64,000 nt of DNA. It comes from Phymorhynchus buccinoides (Eukaryota; Mollusca; Gastropoda; Neogastropoda; Raphitomidae). Both the position numbers and the translations under genes were made by a program. Positions 46,967 to 57,245 of the stretch are shown here, one piece after another; the stretch's first letter is position 1, and every line of letters starts with the position of its first letter. Below the pieces are notes generated by a model that was not told the origin of the DNA, did no database searches, and saw nothing but the letters and a program-made list of their open reading frames with translations. The stretch is from NCBI GenBank assembly GCA_017654935.2, contig CM065689.1, positions 60,361,276 to 60,425,275 of the forward strand, written 5' to 3'.

Positions 46967-47950
46967 CTCAGTATTGCTACCACCCAACGGCCATCATTTC
47001 TCCAGTCCTATCCAACCTCAGTATTGCTACCACCCAACGGTCATCATTTCTCCAGTCCTATCCAACCTCAGTATTGCTACCACCCAACGGCCATCATTTC
47101 TGCAGTCCTATCCAACCTCAGTATTGCTACCACCCAACGGCCATCATTTCTCCAGTCCTATCCAACCTCAGTATTGCTACCACCCAACGGCCATCATTTC
47201 TGCAGTCCTATCCAACCTCAGTATTGCTACCACCCAACGGTCATCATTTCTGCAGTCCTATCCAACCTCAGTATTGCTACCACCCAACGGTCATCATTTC
47301 TCCAGTCCTATCCAACCTCAGTATTGCTACCACCCAACGGTCATCATTTCTCCAGTCCTATCCAACCTCAGTATTGCTACCACCCAACGGTCATCATTTC
47401 TCCAGTCCTATCCAACCTCAGTATTGCTACCACCCAACGGTCATCATTTCTCCAGTCCTATCCAACCTCAGTATTGCTACCACCCAACGGTCATCATTTC
47501 TCCAGTCCTATCCAACCTCAGTATTGCTACCACCCAACGGTCATCATTTCTCCAGTCCTATCCAACCTCAGTATTGCTACCACCCAACGGTCATCATTTC
47601 TCCAGTCCTATCCAACCTCAGTATTGCTACCACCCAACGGTCATCATTTCTCCAGTCCTATCCAACCTCAGTATTGCTACCACCCAACGGTCATCATTTC
47701 TCCAGTCCTATCCAACCTCAGTATTGCTACCACCCAACGGTCATCATTTCTGCAGTCCTATCCAACCTCAGTATTGCTACCACCCAACGGCCATCATTTC
47801 TGCAGTCCTATCCAACCTCAGTATTGCTACCACCCAACGGTCATCATTTCTCCAGTCCTATCCAACCTCAGTATTGCTACCACCCAACGGTCATCATTTC
47901 TCCAGTCCTATCCAACCTCAGTATTGCTACCACCCAACGGTCATCATTTC
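46967..47950 (+). repeat. 50-bp tandem repeat, about 20 units
   Basis: Very homogeneous units contain TCCTATCCAACCTCAG, TATTGCTACCACCCAACGG and YCATCATTTCTSCAG, differing only at two positions (C/T and C/G). Because 50 is not a multiple of three, the same peptide set appears in all three frames, which argues against coding. A single truncated unit lies left of the inserted element at about 46712-46731. Confidence 0.97.
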
Positions 47951-48034
47951 TGAAGTGGCCGCTATGCTGGAGACTGTAGTATAGTAATCACGTAGTAGAC
48001 ACGGGACTGGGCAGAGAAGGGGTTAATCATTCAT

Positions 48035-48372
48035 GAAATAAACACAAATCTTGGTATTTTTATGTCATTTGATTTAAGTTTATTTTTTTATTTTTATGTC
48101 ATTTGATTTAAGTGGGTTTTTTATTTTTATGTCATTTGATTTAAGTGTTGTGGTATTTTTATGTCATTTGATTTAACTGTTGTGGTGTTTTTATGTCATT
48201 TGATTTAACTGTTGTGGTGTTTTTATGTCATTTGATTTAAGTGTTGTGGTGTTTTTTCATCATTTGATTTAACTGTTGTGGTGTTTTTTCATCATTTGAT
48301 TTAACTGTTGTGGTGTTTTGACGTTATTTAAGTGTTGTGGTGTTTTTATGTCATTTGATTTAAGTGTTGTGT
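48035..48372 (+). repeat. 31-bp AT-rich tandem repeat before exon 5
   Basis: About ten units of TTTTATGTCATTTGATTTAA, followed by GTGTTGTGGTG, lead directly into the exon 5 acceptor, whose TTGTTTTTCAG appears to be the modified end of the last unit. Confidence 0.92.
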
Positions 48373-48382
48373 TGTTTTTCAG

Positions 48383-48548
48383 GTTTGTGTTGCACTTTCA
48401 GTCGACGGGCGGGGAGAGGTCGACCGCCCTGCTGAGCGTGGTGGAGACCAACCCCTTCAAGCACCTCATTCACCTGGCCCTCAAGTTTGTGCCGGGCTCA
48501 GACCCTGACATCAAAAAATACCTGGCTACCTGTCTCAAACAGCTGAAG
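48383..48548 (+). CDS. SASS6: SAS-6 exon 5 (head-domain dimerisation surface)
   Basis: The exon lies between the acceptor TTTTTCAG and the donor GAAG|GTGTGT. Its first base completes the Lys codon begun in exon 4, and 55 codons follow with no frameshift: [55 protein letters not shown]. This is the end of the SAS-6 globular head. The Phe of NPFKHL aligns with the hydrophobic residue (Phe131 in human numbering) that enters the partner head's pocket and drives ninefold ring assembly. The exon is intact, unlike exons 3 and 4. Two partial copies follow immediately at 48589-48850. Confidence 0.93.
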
Positions 48549-48588
48549 GTGTGTGTGAGAGAGAGGGAGATAGAGAGAGAGAGTGTGT

Positions 48589-48850
48589 GTGGTAGAGACT
48601 AATCCATTTAAGCACCTCATTCACCTAACCCTCGAGTTTGTGCCGGGCTCAGACCCTGACATCAAAAAATACCTGGCTACCTGTCTCAAACAGCTGAAGG
48701 TGTGTGAGAGAGAGGGAGATAGAGAGAGAGAGTGTGTGTGGTAGAGACTAATCCATTTAAGCACCTCATTCACCTAACCCTGGAGTTTGTGCCGGGGTCA
48801 GACGCAGACATAAACAAATACCTGGCTACCTGTCTCAAACAGCCGGCATG
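48589..48850 (+). pseudogene. Two partial tandem copies of exon 5
   Basis: With a period of about 150 bp, the last 110 bases of exon 5 recur at about 48589-48699 ([30 protein letters not shown], then LKQLK and a donor) and about 48738-48848 (same start, [14 protein letters not shown], then a changed end CAGCCGGCATG without the donor). Both are preceded by GTGGTAG, a possible but weak acceptor. The first copy is open throughout. Confidence 0.88.
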
Positions 48851-48891
48851 AAAACAGCTCCACCGTCTCTGGCGAAATTTTTCGTAGTTGA

Positions 48892-50536
48892 AGGGGTGTG
48901 TGTTTGATGAACAGCTATGGTGGTGTGTGTTTGATGAACAGCTATGGTGGTGTGTGTGTGATGAACAGCTATGGTGGTGTGTGTGTGCTGTGTGTGAACA
49001 GTGTGGTGTGTGTGTTTGATGAACAGCTATGGTGGTGTGTGTGTGATGAACAGCTATGGTGGTGTGTGTGTGATGAACATGCTGTGGTGGTGTGTGTGTG
49101 TGTGTGATGAACAGCTATGGTGGTGTGTGTTTGATGAACAGCTATGGTGGTGTGTGTGTGTGATGAACAGCTATGTGGTGTGTGTGTGTGAACAGCTATG
49201 GTGTGGGTGTGTGTGTGTGATGAACAGCTATGGTGGTGTGTGTGTGATGAACAGCTATGGTGGTGTGTGTGTGTGATGAACAGCTATGGTGGTGTGTGTG
49301 TGATGAACAGCTATGGTGGTGTGTGTGTTTGATGAACAGCTATGGTGGTGTGTGTGTGATGAACAGCTATGGTGGTGTGTGTGTGATGAACAGCTATGGT
49401 GGTGTGTGTGTGATGAACAGCTGTGGTGTGTGTGTGTGTGTGATGAACAGTGTGTGTGTGTGTGTGATGAACAGCTATGGTGGTGTGTGTGTGTGATGAA
49501 CAGCTATGGTGGTGTGTGTGTGATGAACAGCTATGGTGGTGTGTGTGTGTGATGAACAGCTATGGTGGTGTGTGTGTGGTGTGTGTGTGTGATGACAGCT
49601 ATGGTGGTGTGTGTGTGTGTGTGTGATGAACAGCTATGGTGGTGTGTGTGTGTGTGTGATGAACAGCTATGGTGGTGTGTGTGTGATGAACAGCTATGGT
49701 GGTGTGTGTGTGATGAACAGCTATGCTGTGTGTGTGTGAACAGCTATGGTGGTGTGTGTGAGATGAACAGCTATGGTGGTGTGTGTGTGTGTGATGAACA
49801 GCTATGGTGGTGTGTGTGTGTGTGTGTGTGTGTGTGTGATGCTTCAGCTATGTGTGTGTGTGTGTGTGATGAACAACTATGGTGGTGTGTGTGTGATGAA
49901 CAGCTATGGTGGTGTGTGTGTGATGAAACAGCTATGGTGGTGTGTGTGTGTGTGATGAACAGCTATGGTGGTGTGTGTGTGATGAACAGCTATGGTGGTG
50001 TGTGTGTGATGAACAGCTATGGTGGTGTGTGTGTTGATGAACAGCTATGGTGGTGTGTGTGTTGATGAACAGCTATGGTGGTGTGTGTGTGTGTGAACAG
50101 CTATGGTGGTGTGTGTGTGATGAACAGCTATGGTGGTGTGCAGTCATATTTGATAATAATCATATAGTAAAAAGCTATGGTGGTGTGTGTGAGATTGAAC
50201 AACTGTGTGTGGGTGTGTGTGTGTGTCAGGTGTGTGTGTGTGTGATGAACACAGCTATGGTGGTGTGTGTGTAACTGATCTTTGATGAACAGCTATGGTG
50301 GTGTGTGTGTGATGAACAGCTATGGTGGTGTGTGTGTGATGATCCAAAGCTATGGTGCCAGTGTGTGTGTTGTTTCCAAACTTCAGCCTCTGTTTGGTCA
50401 CCAACAGCTGGATAATCAGACTTCATGGGCTGGTGCATGAAATGAACAGTGTGTGTGGGTAATGCCCCGGGTGTGGTGTGAAGGTATTCTATTTTAGTGG
50501 CATAGCAAGTGTGTGATACATAATCGCTATGGTAAA

Positions 50537-50570
<34 letters not shown>

Positions 50571-50870
50571 TGAACAGCTATGGTGGTGTGTGTTTACGAT
50601 GAACAGCTATGGTGGTGTGAGTGTGTGATGAACAGCTATGGTGGTGGTGTGTGTGCGCGATGAACAGCTATGGTGGTGTGTGTGATGAACAGCTATGGAA
50701 CAGACAGCTATGGTGGTGTGTGTTTGAAGCGAACAGCTTCAGTGGTGTGTGTACCAGTATGAACAGCTATGGTGGTGTGTGTGTGATGAACAGCTATGGT
50801 GGTGTGTGTGTTTGTGTTACTGGAGTGTGTGTATTAATCACATTGTTTTGCTTCATGTGGTCAAGTGACC
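48892..50870 (+). repeat. 25-bp minisatellite in the intron after exon 5
   Basis: Unit GATGAACAGCTATGGTGG plus a (GT)n stretch of variable length, repeated about 65-70 times with expansions of the GT part. Gaps at about 50140-50190 and 50340-50560 hold non-repeat sequence. The Cys/Val-rich frames are artefacts. The expected SAS-6 exon between KQLK and ALSSKT was not found here. Confidence 0.95.
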
Positions 50871-51559
50871 CACAGAGACAGTGTGATCAGTCCCAGGGAT
50901 GTGGCTGCAGCACACAGAGTGTGCTTGTACTGCTTTGTGTGTTTTCATATTTTGCGCTAGTATTTCAAACTTACATTTATATAGCGCTTTACCTCTGATT
51001 AACAGCTATGGTGGTACAGCTTCAGATTGTTTCCAACTGTCAGACCTCTTTATTTTGTCACCACACACGGATGCTGAAATGAGGGGTCAGTTTGCTAATT
51101 GCCCATGGCCCCCTGACAGTGTGAAGGTGATTTTAGTGGCAGGCAAGTCCACAATAATGTGAGTCAACTTGTTCATATGTGTTTGTGTGTCTGAAACACG
51201 AAACGGGTCCCCTGCCGTTTTTCGAAATCAAAATGCTGTGAGCCCTAAAAGCAAATAGGCAAACTGTGTCATTTGCGCGGTGGGCGAAACGCGCATGTGT
51301 GTGGTGTTTCTGGACTGATTGCCTTCGAATTTGGCAGGAAGATCACCGGGGACGGGGGGGGACAACATATCGAGATATGGTGAGAGTGTGGCCGTGACAT
51401 GAACAAGCGTACACACACAGTACTTGCATATGCAGTAGCTTATGTTTTTGAGATTACTGCCATTCACATAATCTAAAAGAACAGCTATGATGCTGCTGCT
51501 TGTTCCTCTGTCCAACACTTTGCAAAAAATAGTTCAGATATGAACACAGCAGAAATCAC
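50871..51559. other. Intronic sequence with repeat fragments
   Basis: No exon was recognised. TTTATATAGCGCTTTACC at about 50975 resembles a common LINE/SINE 3' end. The rest is low-copy. Confidence 0.35.
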
Positions 51560-52475
51560 TAAAACTTGAAGCAATTCACTCTCGCGAACACAGCATTCAG
51601 ATGTAAACAAAGATCTCAGTTTTGGAAAATGACCGGACTTGTGTCTCTTTTAGAAAGGAAAATCACCGGATTGGTCAGAAACAAGACTGACAACAGGAAA
51701 ACACAAAGCACCCAGACTGACCGCTGTGGCACGAAGCGAAAATCGGGTTCAGACAAACATATCGAGATATGGACAAGTTGGGCCAGTACATATGTCAAGC
51801 GAGCTTTGCAGATTGTTTCCAACTTCAGATGCTGCTGCTTTTTTCCTCTGTCGAACTTGCAAAAAACGTTCAGATTTGGTCAACGACGATTTTGAAGCAC
51901 CGCGAACACACGGGAAGATCGTTTTGGAATCAGACCCTTCATGGGCGTGGCTGCATTTCGGGGATGCATTGGCTGGTTTTAAACACGAATTTGGACGTCA
52001 AAAGGCCGAAACTAGAAACGATCTTGGCTTAGCACTAGAATTGTTGTCAGTGTGAAGACTAGGTCACGCTGGAACTTTATTTGGTCTTCAAAAAGTTGGA
52101 TCGGAAAAGCTTTACCGAATGTGCAATGCCGCCATTTCTTCATTTCGGCGTTCGTTTCGCCAGATACAACTTTTTAGTTCTGATTATGGTCCGAGGCCGC
52201 GGAAGAACTAAGTTTAGCAGACGACAGAATCCTTGAAGTTGTTGACTGCTTTGACGAAAAATCAATCGGTCAGATGACCGCCTGCCTGCTAAAACTATCA
52301 CCAAAATCGAAGGTTTATGAGTCAATGACCGATGACCGACGCCAAGAATGAACCCTGCTGTCTCGGTCTGTTGAAAAAAGTGTGCGTCCCATGGGACGCC
52401 CAGAGCTGAAATCAAAGAGTCCCTCCGTGATTTTTGTGCTTCAGGGACGCACATATGTGCGTTATGGGAAACACT
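51560..52475 (+). mobile_element. Dispersed repeat, copy B (plus orientation)
   Basis: Inverted relative of 45225-46000, about 6 kb away within the SASS6 introns. It is longer in its middle (about 51780-52060) than copy A. Overlapping open frames of 87-109 codons occur but none is conserved between the copies and no domain was recognised. Confidence 0.7.
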
Positions 52476-53162
52476 GTCTCTCTCTCTCTCTCTCTCTAAC
52501 ACACATACACACACACACACATGTTTAACAACACCGACTCGTTCATCCCCCATTCAGTAAGCACACATCAACTGAGCCGCACGGACTGACCACATACACC
52601 AACACATACAGAAACACCCTCACACACAACGTACGCACGCAGACAAACACACAGACGCACACACACACATATGTGCACACACAACCCACAAAACCAAAAC
52701 ACACACAAGCACACATGTATGCACACATGCATGCTCACACACACACAACACACACACACACACACACACACACACCACAAAGCACACCACAAACCTCTTA
52801 TTCAATGATATTCATGAGCCCATTGCTGACGGCAATTATCACTGATTATGACAACGCTACAGTCATCCAGATTGTGATGCATATAGGCCTCTGCAACTAG
52901 GGTTATTAATGCCCTTGACAGTGAGAGTGATGCCCTTGCTGGTCAGTATTGACAAGAGCATTCACTCTTGCGAAAGGCAGCCATTTAGTGGCATCAAATA
53001 GGGTTATTGGCGAGAGTTATCCCCCTGTCTGGTCAGTACTGAACCATCTTCCCCCACCCACCAAGGGCATTCACTCTTGCAAAAGGTGTTCGTTGCAGAC
53101 CCCAATAGGTTGAGGCACTTTCCTATTCAACGTGTCGCTGACGTGGTGATGTCGTGTTTCAG
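52476..53162. repeat. CA-rich microsatellite and intron end
   Basis: An interrupted CA-rich tract spans about 52497-52790 after a short CT run. From 52900 to 53100 a duplicated segment contains CATTCACTCTTGC and GGTCAGTACTGA. The region ends in the acceptor GTCGTGTTTCAG. Confidence 0.8.
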
Positions 53163-53282
53163 GCTCTGTCATCTAAAACCTTGGAGCTGGAGTCTCTGAA
53201 GTCTGAGTGGACGGCACGACTGTCGGAGACCAAGGCGCGCCACAAAGAGGAACTGGCCCTGGAGAGGGAGAAAGCACTGCAG
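53163..53282 (+). CDS. SASS6: SAS-6 coiled-coil exon (stalk start)
   Basis: The exon is exactly 40 codons between acceptor GTGTTTCAG and donor [52 protein letters not shown]. It matches the first stalk segment of SAS-6 (vertebrate LSEKTQELDKLRSEW and NEKEKALQ). The charged heptad pattern suits the parallel coiled coil that forms the cartwheel spokes. Both ends are phase 0. Vertebrate SAS-6 has about 22 residues between the end of exon 5 and this segment, so one small exon is unaccounted for in 48549-53162. Confidence 0.92.
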
Positions 53283-53333
53283 GTTGTGTGTGTGTGTCTG
53301 TGTACGTGTGTGTATGTGTGTGTGTGTGTGTGT

Positions 53334-53387
<54 letters not shown>

Positions 53388-53450
53388 ACATGTTTACGTA
53401 TGTGTGCGTGTGTGTGAGTGCACGTGTGCACATGTTTACATATGTGTGTG
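53283..53450 (+). repeat. GT microsatellite directly after the donor
   Basis: Interrupted (GT)n tract of about 165 bp starting at the splice donor itself, so the donor is embedded in the microsatellite. Confidence 0.93.
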
Positions 53451-53540
53451 TGTGATTCTGTCTGTGTCTTTGATTTGTGTCTGTCTGTTGATGTCATGTG
53501 TCTTTGAGTCTGTGTTTTTTTTTGTCTCAGTGTCTGTCCC

Positions 53541-53775
53541 TGTGTCAAAAACGAAACGTCCAACATGCCTGTCTTTTACAACTAGGATACCATCCTTTCA
53601 ATTCTTTTAACATTGTGAGTATGAGCATTTGCCTCTCTTTCACTCTTTCTGTCTTTTTCTATGTCAAAAACGAAACGAAAACCAACATGCCTGAAAACCA
53701 TTTACAACTAGGATACCATCCTTTCAATTCTTTTAACATTGTGAGTATGAGCATTTGCCTCTCTTTCACTCTTCT
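53541..53775 (+). repeat. Tandem duplication, about 120 bp
   Basis: Two copies share TGTCAAAAACGAAACG, ACAACTAGGATACCATCC and GTGAGTATGAGCATTTGCC, within the intron before the next coiled-coil exon. Confidence 0.88.
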
Positions 53776-53927
53776 CTCCAATGTTGTTGGTTTGTGGTGC
53801 ACAGAATCACGGCAGTCTGCAGCAGAGGCAGGATCGGGATTTCTGTCTCTCTCTCTCTCTCTCTCTCTCTTGTTGGTTTGTATGTGCACAGAATCACGGC
53901 AGTCTGCAGCAGAGGCAGGATCGGGAC

Positions 53928-53958
<31 letters not shown>

Positions 53959-54273
53959 CAATGTTGTTGGTTTGGATGGTGCACAGAATCACGGCAGTCT
54001 GCAGCAGAGGCAGGATCGGGACCTCTGTCTCTCTCTCCTCTCTCTCTCCAATGTTGTTGGTTTGGATGGTGCACAGAATCACGGCAGTCTGCAGCAGAGG
54101 CAGGATCGGGACCTCTGTCTCTCTCTCCTCTCTCTCTCTCTCCAATGTTGTTGGTTTGGATGGTGCACAGAATCACGGCAGTCTGCAGCAGAGGCAGGAT
54201 CGGGACCTCTGTCTCTCTCTCCTCTCTCTCCTCTCTCTCTCTCTCCAATGTTGTTGGTTTGGATGGTGCACAG
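53776..54273 (+). repeat. Five upstream copies of an acceptor plus exon start
   Basis: The block CCAATGTTGTTGGTTTGG, TGGTGCACAG|AATCACGGCAG, TCTGCAGCAGAGGCAGGATC recurs with exon-like starts at 53805, 53892, 53987, 54077 and 54171. Each is truncated after GATCGGGA and joined by a (CT)n tract to the next. The complete exon follows at 54274. Each copy carries the acceptor but no donor. Confidence 0.95.
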
Positions 54274-54390
54274 AATCACGGCAGTCTGCAGCAGAGGCAG
54301 GATCGGGACCGGCGGGAATTGGAACAGGCCCACACCAAGATTGTGAAGGACATGGAGACACGCCTGCTGAAGATGGACAACGCAAATAAG
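54274..54390 (+). CDS. SASS6: SAS-6 coiled-coil exon, second recognised
   Basis: The exon is 39 codons between acceptor GTGCACAG and donor AATAAG|GTACAC: NHGSLQQRQDRDRREL, EQAHTKIVKDMETRL, LKMDNANK. It corresponds to the SAS-6 stalk segment with QQQHEQQKKDLE and LSELEAANK in vertebrates. Both ends are phase 0 and the frame is intact. Five truncated copies of its 5' half stand immediately upstream, each with its own acceptor, so correct splicing has to choose the last of six near-identical acceptors. Confidence 0.9.
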
Positions 54391-54542
54391 GTACACTGTG
54401 TGTCTGTGTGTGTGTGTATGCGCATGCATAAGTGCTGTTTGCATGCTGTCATCATATGTCTGACTGTGTGTGTGTGTGTGTGTGCATACTTTCTTTTATA
54501 TGTATAATGTCCACATTTTGCAATTTCCTTGATCTCTATACA

Positions 54543-54690
54543 TACCGTATTTTGCACACTATAAGGCGCTACTTTTTCCCCAGTCGGAAACCCCTGCGCC
54601 TTGTAATATAACTAATGAAAATTAAAAAAAGTATAATGAAACCTAAGCTTTGCCTTGTGATAAGACGTGCTTTATAGTCCTTAACATAGG
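54543..54690 (+). mobile_element. Fragment of a TATAAGGCGC-type DNA transposon
   Basis: TACCGTATTTTGCACACTAT, AAGGCGC and TGCGCCTTGTAATATAAC resemble the ends of a widespread family of DNA elements with TACCGTATTTT...TATAAGGCGC termini. The right end (GACGTGCTTTATAGTCC) merges into the first unit of the next array, so part of the transposon end was amplified with it. Confidence 0.45.
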
Positions 54691-55370
54691 TTTGTGTTGT
54701 CTCAGGACCTGATGGACAAGCAGTGCTTTATAGTCCTTAACATAGGTTTGTGTTATCTCAGGACCTGATGGACAAGCAGTGCTTTATAGTCCTTAACATA
54801 GGTTTGTGTTATCTCAGGACATGATGGACAAGCAGTGCTTTATAGTCCTTAACATAGGTTTGTGTTATCTCAGGACATGATGGACAAGCAGTGCTTTATA
54901 GTCCTTAACATAGGTTTGTGTTGTCTCAGGACCTGATGGACAAGCAGTGCTTTATAGTCCTTAACATAGGTTTGTGTTGTCTCAGGACCTGATGGACAAG
55001 CAGTGTTTTATAGTCCTTAACATAGGTTTGTGTTGTCTCAGGACCTGATGGACAAGCAGTGCTTTATAGTCCTTAACATAGGTTTGTGTTATCTCAGGAC
55101 ATGATGGACAAGCAGTGCTTTATAGTCCTTAACATAGGTTTGTGTTATCTCAGGACATGATGGACAAGCAGTGTTTTATAGTCCTTAACATAGGTTTGTG
55201 TTATCTCAGGACCTGATGGACAAGCAGTGTTTTATAGTCCTTAACATAGGTTTGTGTTGTCTCAGGACCTGATGGACAAGCAGTGCTTTATAGTCCTTAA
55301 CATAGGTTTGTGTTGTCTCAGGACATGATGGACAAGCAGTGCTTTATAGTCCTTAACATAGGTTTGTGTT
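54653..55370 (+). repeat. 56-bp array of an acceptor plus exon start
   Basis: About a dozen units contain GTGCTTTATAGTCCTTAAC, ATAGGTTTGTGTTGTCTCAG and GACCTGATGGACAAGCA. The last 17 bases are the first codons (DLMDKQ) of the exon at 57088 (DLTDKQ) and the CTCAG is its acceptor. A minus-strand frame through this array is an artefact. Confidence 0.95.
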
Positions 55371-55379
55371 GGACCAGAT

Positions 55380-55461
55380 GACCTGACGGACAAGCAGTTC
55401 CAGGCGGAGTCCTTGATCCGCGAGATGAGGTCCAAGCTGGGTGTGGTGGACCTGAGGAGGC
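55380..55461 (+). pseudogene. Partial copy of the 57088 exon, 5' half
   Basis: After GTTTGTGTTGGACCAGAT the sequence reads DLTDKQFQAESLI, REMRSKLGVV and then diverges into DLRRQ and array sequence. It preserves REMRSKLGVV better than the downstream complete exon, where one base is missing. It lacks a clear acceptor and donor. A further scrap, ACGCCGCCCTCGA, occurs at about 55510. Confidence 0.85.
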
Positions 55462-55544
55462 AGTGTTTTATAGTCCTTAACATAGGTTTGTGTTCAGGAC
55501 TCCGATCAACGCCGCCCTCGAGGACATGATGGACAAGCAGTGTG

Positions 55545-57087
55545 TTTGACTAGAGGTCACAGGGAGAAGGTTCCACTTTGACTAGTCCTTAACATAGGTT
55601 TGTGTTCCACTCAGGACCTGATGGACACAGTGAGAATAGTCCTTAACATTGACTTGAGGTCTCAGGGAGAAGGGTCCACTTTGACTAGAGGTCACAGGGA
55701 GAAGGTTCCACTTTGACTAGAGGTCACAGGGAGAAGGGTCCACTTTGACTAGAGGTCACAGCAGGGAGAAGGGTCCACTTTGACTAGAGGTCACAGGGAG
55801 AAGGTTCCACTTTGACTAGATGGTCACAGGGAGATAGTCCTTAACATAGGTTTGTGTTACTCAGGACCTGATCACAGGGAGAAGGGTATACTCCTTGACT
55901 AGAGGTCACAGGGAGAAGGTACTATGCAGGGTTAACTTAGACTAGTCACAGGGAGAAGGGTCCACTTTGACTAGAGGTCACAGGGAGAAGGGTCCACTTT
56001 GACTAGAGGTCACAGGGAGGTTCCACTTTGTTAGAGGTCTAGGGAAGGTCCACTTTGACTAGATTCACAGGGAGAAGGTTCCACTTTGACTAGAGGTCAC
56101 AGGGAAGAAGGGTCCACTTTGACTAGAGGTCACAGAGAGAAGGTTCCACTTTGACTAGAGGTCACAGGGAGAAGGTCCACTTTGACTAGAGGTCACAGGG
56201 AGAAGGTTCCACTTTGACTAGAGGTCACAGGGAGAAGGTTCCACTTTGCCTCGCTTTCGCTATGGATTACAGGGTCCTGTTGCTTGACTAGCTTCTAGGT
56301 CACAGGTTTTGAAGGATATGAATTTTTGAAAAGAGTGTCACAGGCATTTTCGCGATTTTTCCAATATGGATCCACAGTTATGGCGTCCATTGACTGAGGT
56401 CACAGGGATGAAGGGTCCTACTTTGACTAGAGGTCACTTAGGAGATCGCGAAGTGATGAGTAAGGAGTGTACTTTGACCTAGAGGTCACAGCTTGTGAAG
56501 TTCGATCGATGCGAATTTTGAAGTAGAGTTACAGGGAGAAGGCACTTTGACTAGAGGTCACATGGATGAAGAGTCCACTTTGCATCCACTGAGTGATGAC
56601 AGCGATGAAAATTCTTTTTTTTGTTCCACTTTGGACTAGAAGTCACAGGTGAGAAGGGTCCACTTTGACTAGAGGTCACAGGGAGAAGGTTTCACTTTGA
56701 CTAGAGGTCACAGCGAGAAGGCTTCCACAGTCTGACAAAAGTCACAGGCAGTGAATGACTTTGACTAGAATGCAGTTTGCGGTTCTACACTTTGACATTT
56801 TGATTTTTTTTGGGAGAATGCATCCCCATAACATCTTGACTTCATTTTGCACAGACAGACATCTCGGCAACACTTTGAAAACAAGAAAACACAGGGAATC
56901 TGGTAGGGTCCACTTTGATTATTTTTCTGAGGTCCCAGGGAGGAGGACGTCCCTTGGGTTAGGACTTCAGAGGTCACAGAGAGCACAGAGCGTCAGGCAC
57001 AAGAGGGTTGACTAGGTTTGTGTTGTTTCAGGACCTGATGGACAAGCAGTGCTTTATAGTCCTTAACATAGGTTTGTGTTGTCTCAG
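55545..57087 (+). repeat. Degenerate donor-edge satellite, mixed with other sequence
   Basis: Units of about 32 bp (CCACTTTGACTAGAGGTC, ACAGGGAGAAGGTTC) run to about 56250, interspersed with pieces of the 56-bp acceptor array (AGTCCTTAACATAGG). From 56260 to about 57000 satellite words alternate with unrelated sequence in a way that looks like a mosaic. One intact acceptor-array unit precedes the exon at 57088. Confidence 0.85.
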
Positions 57088-57245
57088 GACCTGACGGACA
57101 AGCAGTTCCAGGCGGAGTCCTTGATCTTTGAGATGAGGTCAAGCAGGGTGTGGTGGAGGAGGAGGCTGCCCGCGCCAACTAGGAGGTCACAGCCCTCAGG
57201 AAGCACAACGCCGCCCTCGACTCCGAGACACACGACAGAGAGAAG
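57088..57245 (+). CDS. SASS6: SAS-6 coiled-coil exon, third recognised; frameshift and in-frame stop as assembled
   Basis: The exon lies between acceptor TGTTGTCTCAG and donor GAGAAG|GTACTG: DLTDKQFQAESLIFEM, RS, then after one missing base KQGVVEEEAARAN, a TAG codon, and EVTALRKHNAALDSE, THDREK. This matches the SAS-6 stalk (vertebrate [20 protein letters not shown] and REN-TLD). Its 158 bases would be 159 (53 codons) with the missing C that the partial copy at 55380 retains in AGGTCCAAG. The stop sits in AACTAGGAGGTCACAG, which resembles the adjoining satellite word GACTAGAGGTCACAG. A Gln codon would be expected. Polishing error or conversion by the satellite could explain it. Confidence 0.82.

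Noticed and set aside
46942..47984. Three 300-345 residue frames
   Set aside because: They are the three phases of one 50-bp repeat and give the same peptides, so none is specifically maintained.
48898..50998. Cys/Val-rich frames as a secreted repeat protein
   Set aside because: They follow the 25-bp GT-rich minisatellite, shift frame with GT length and have no signal peptide.
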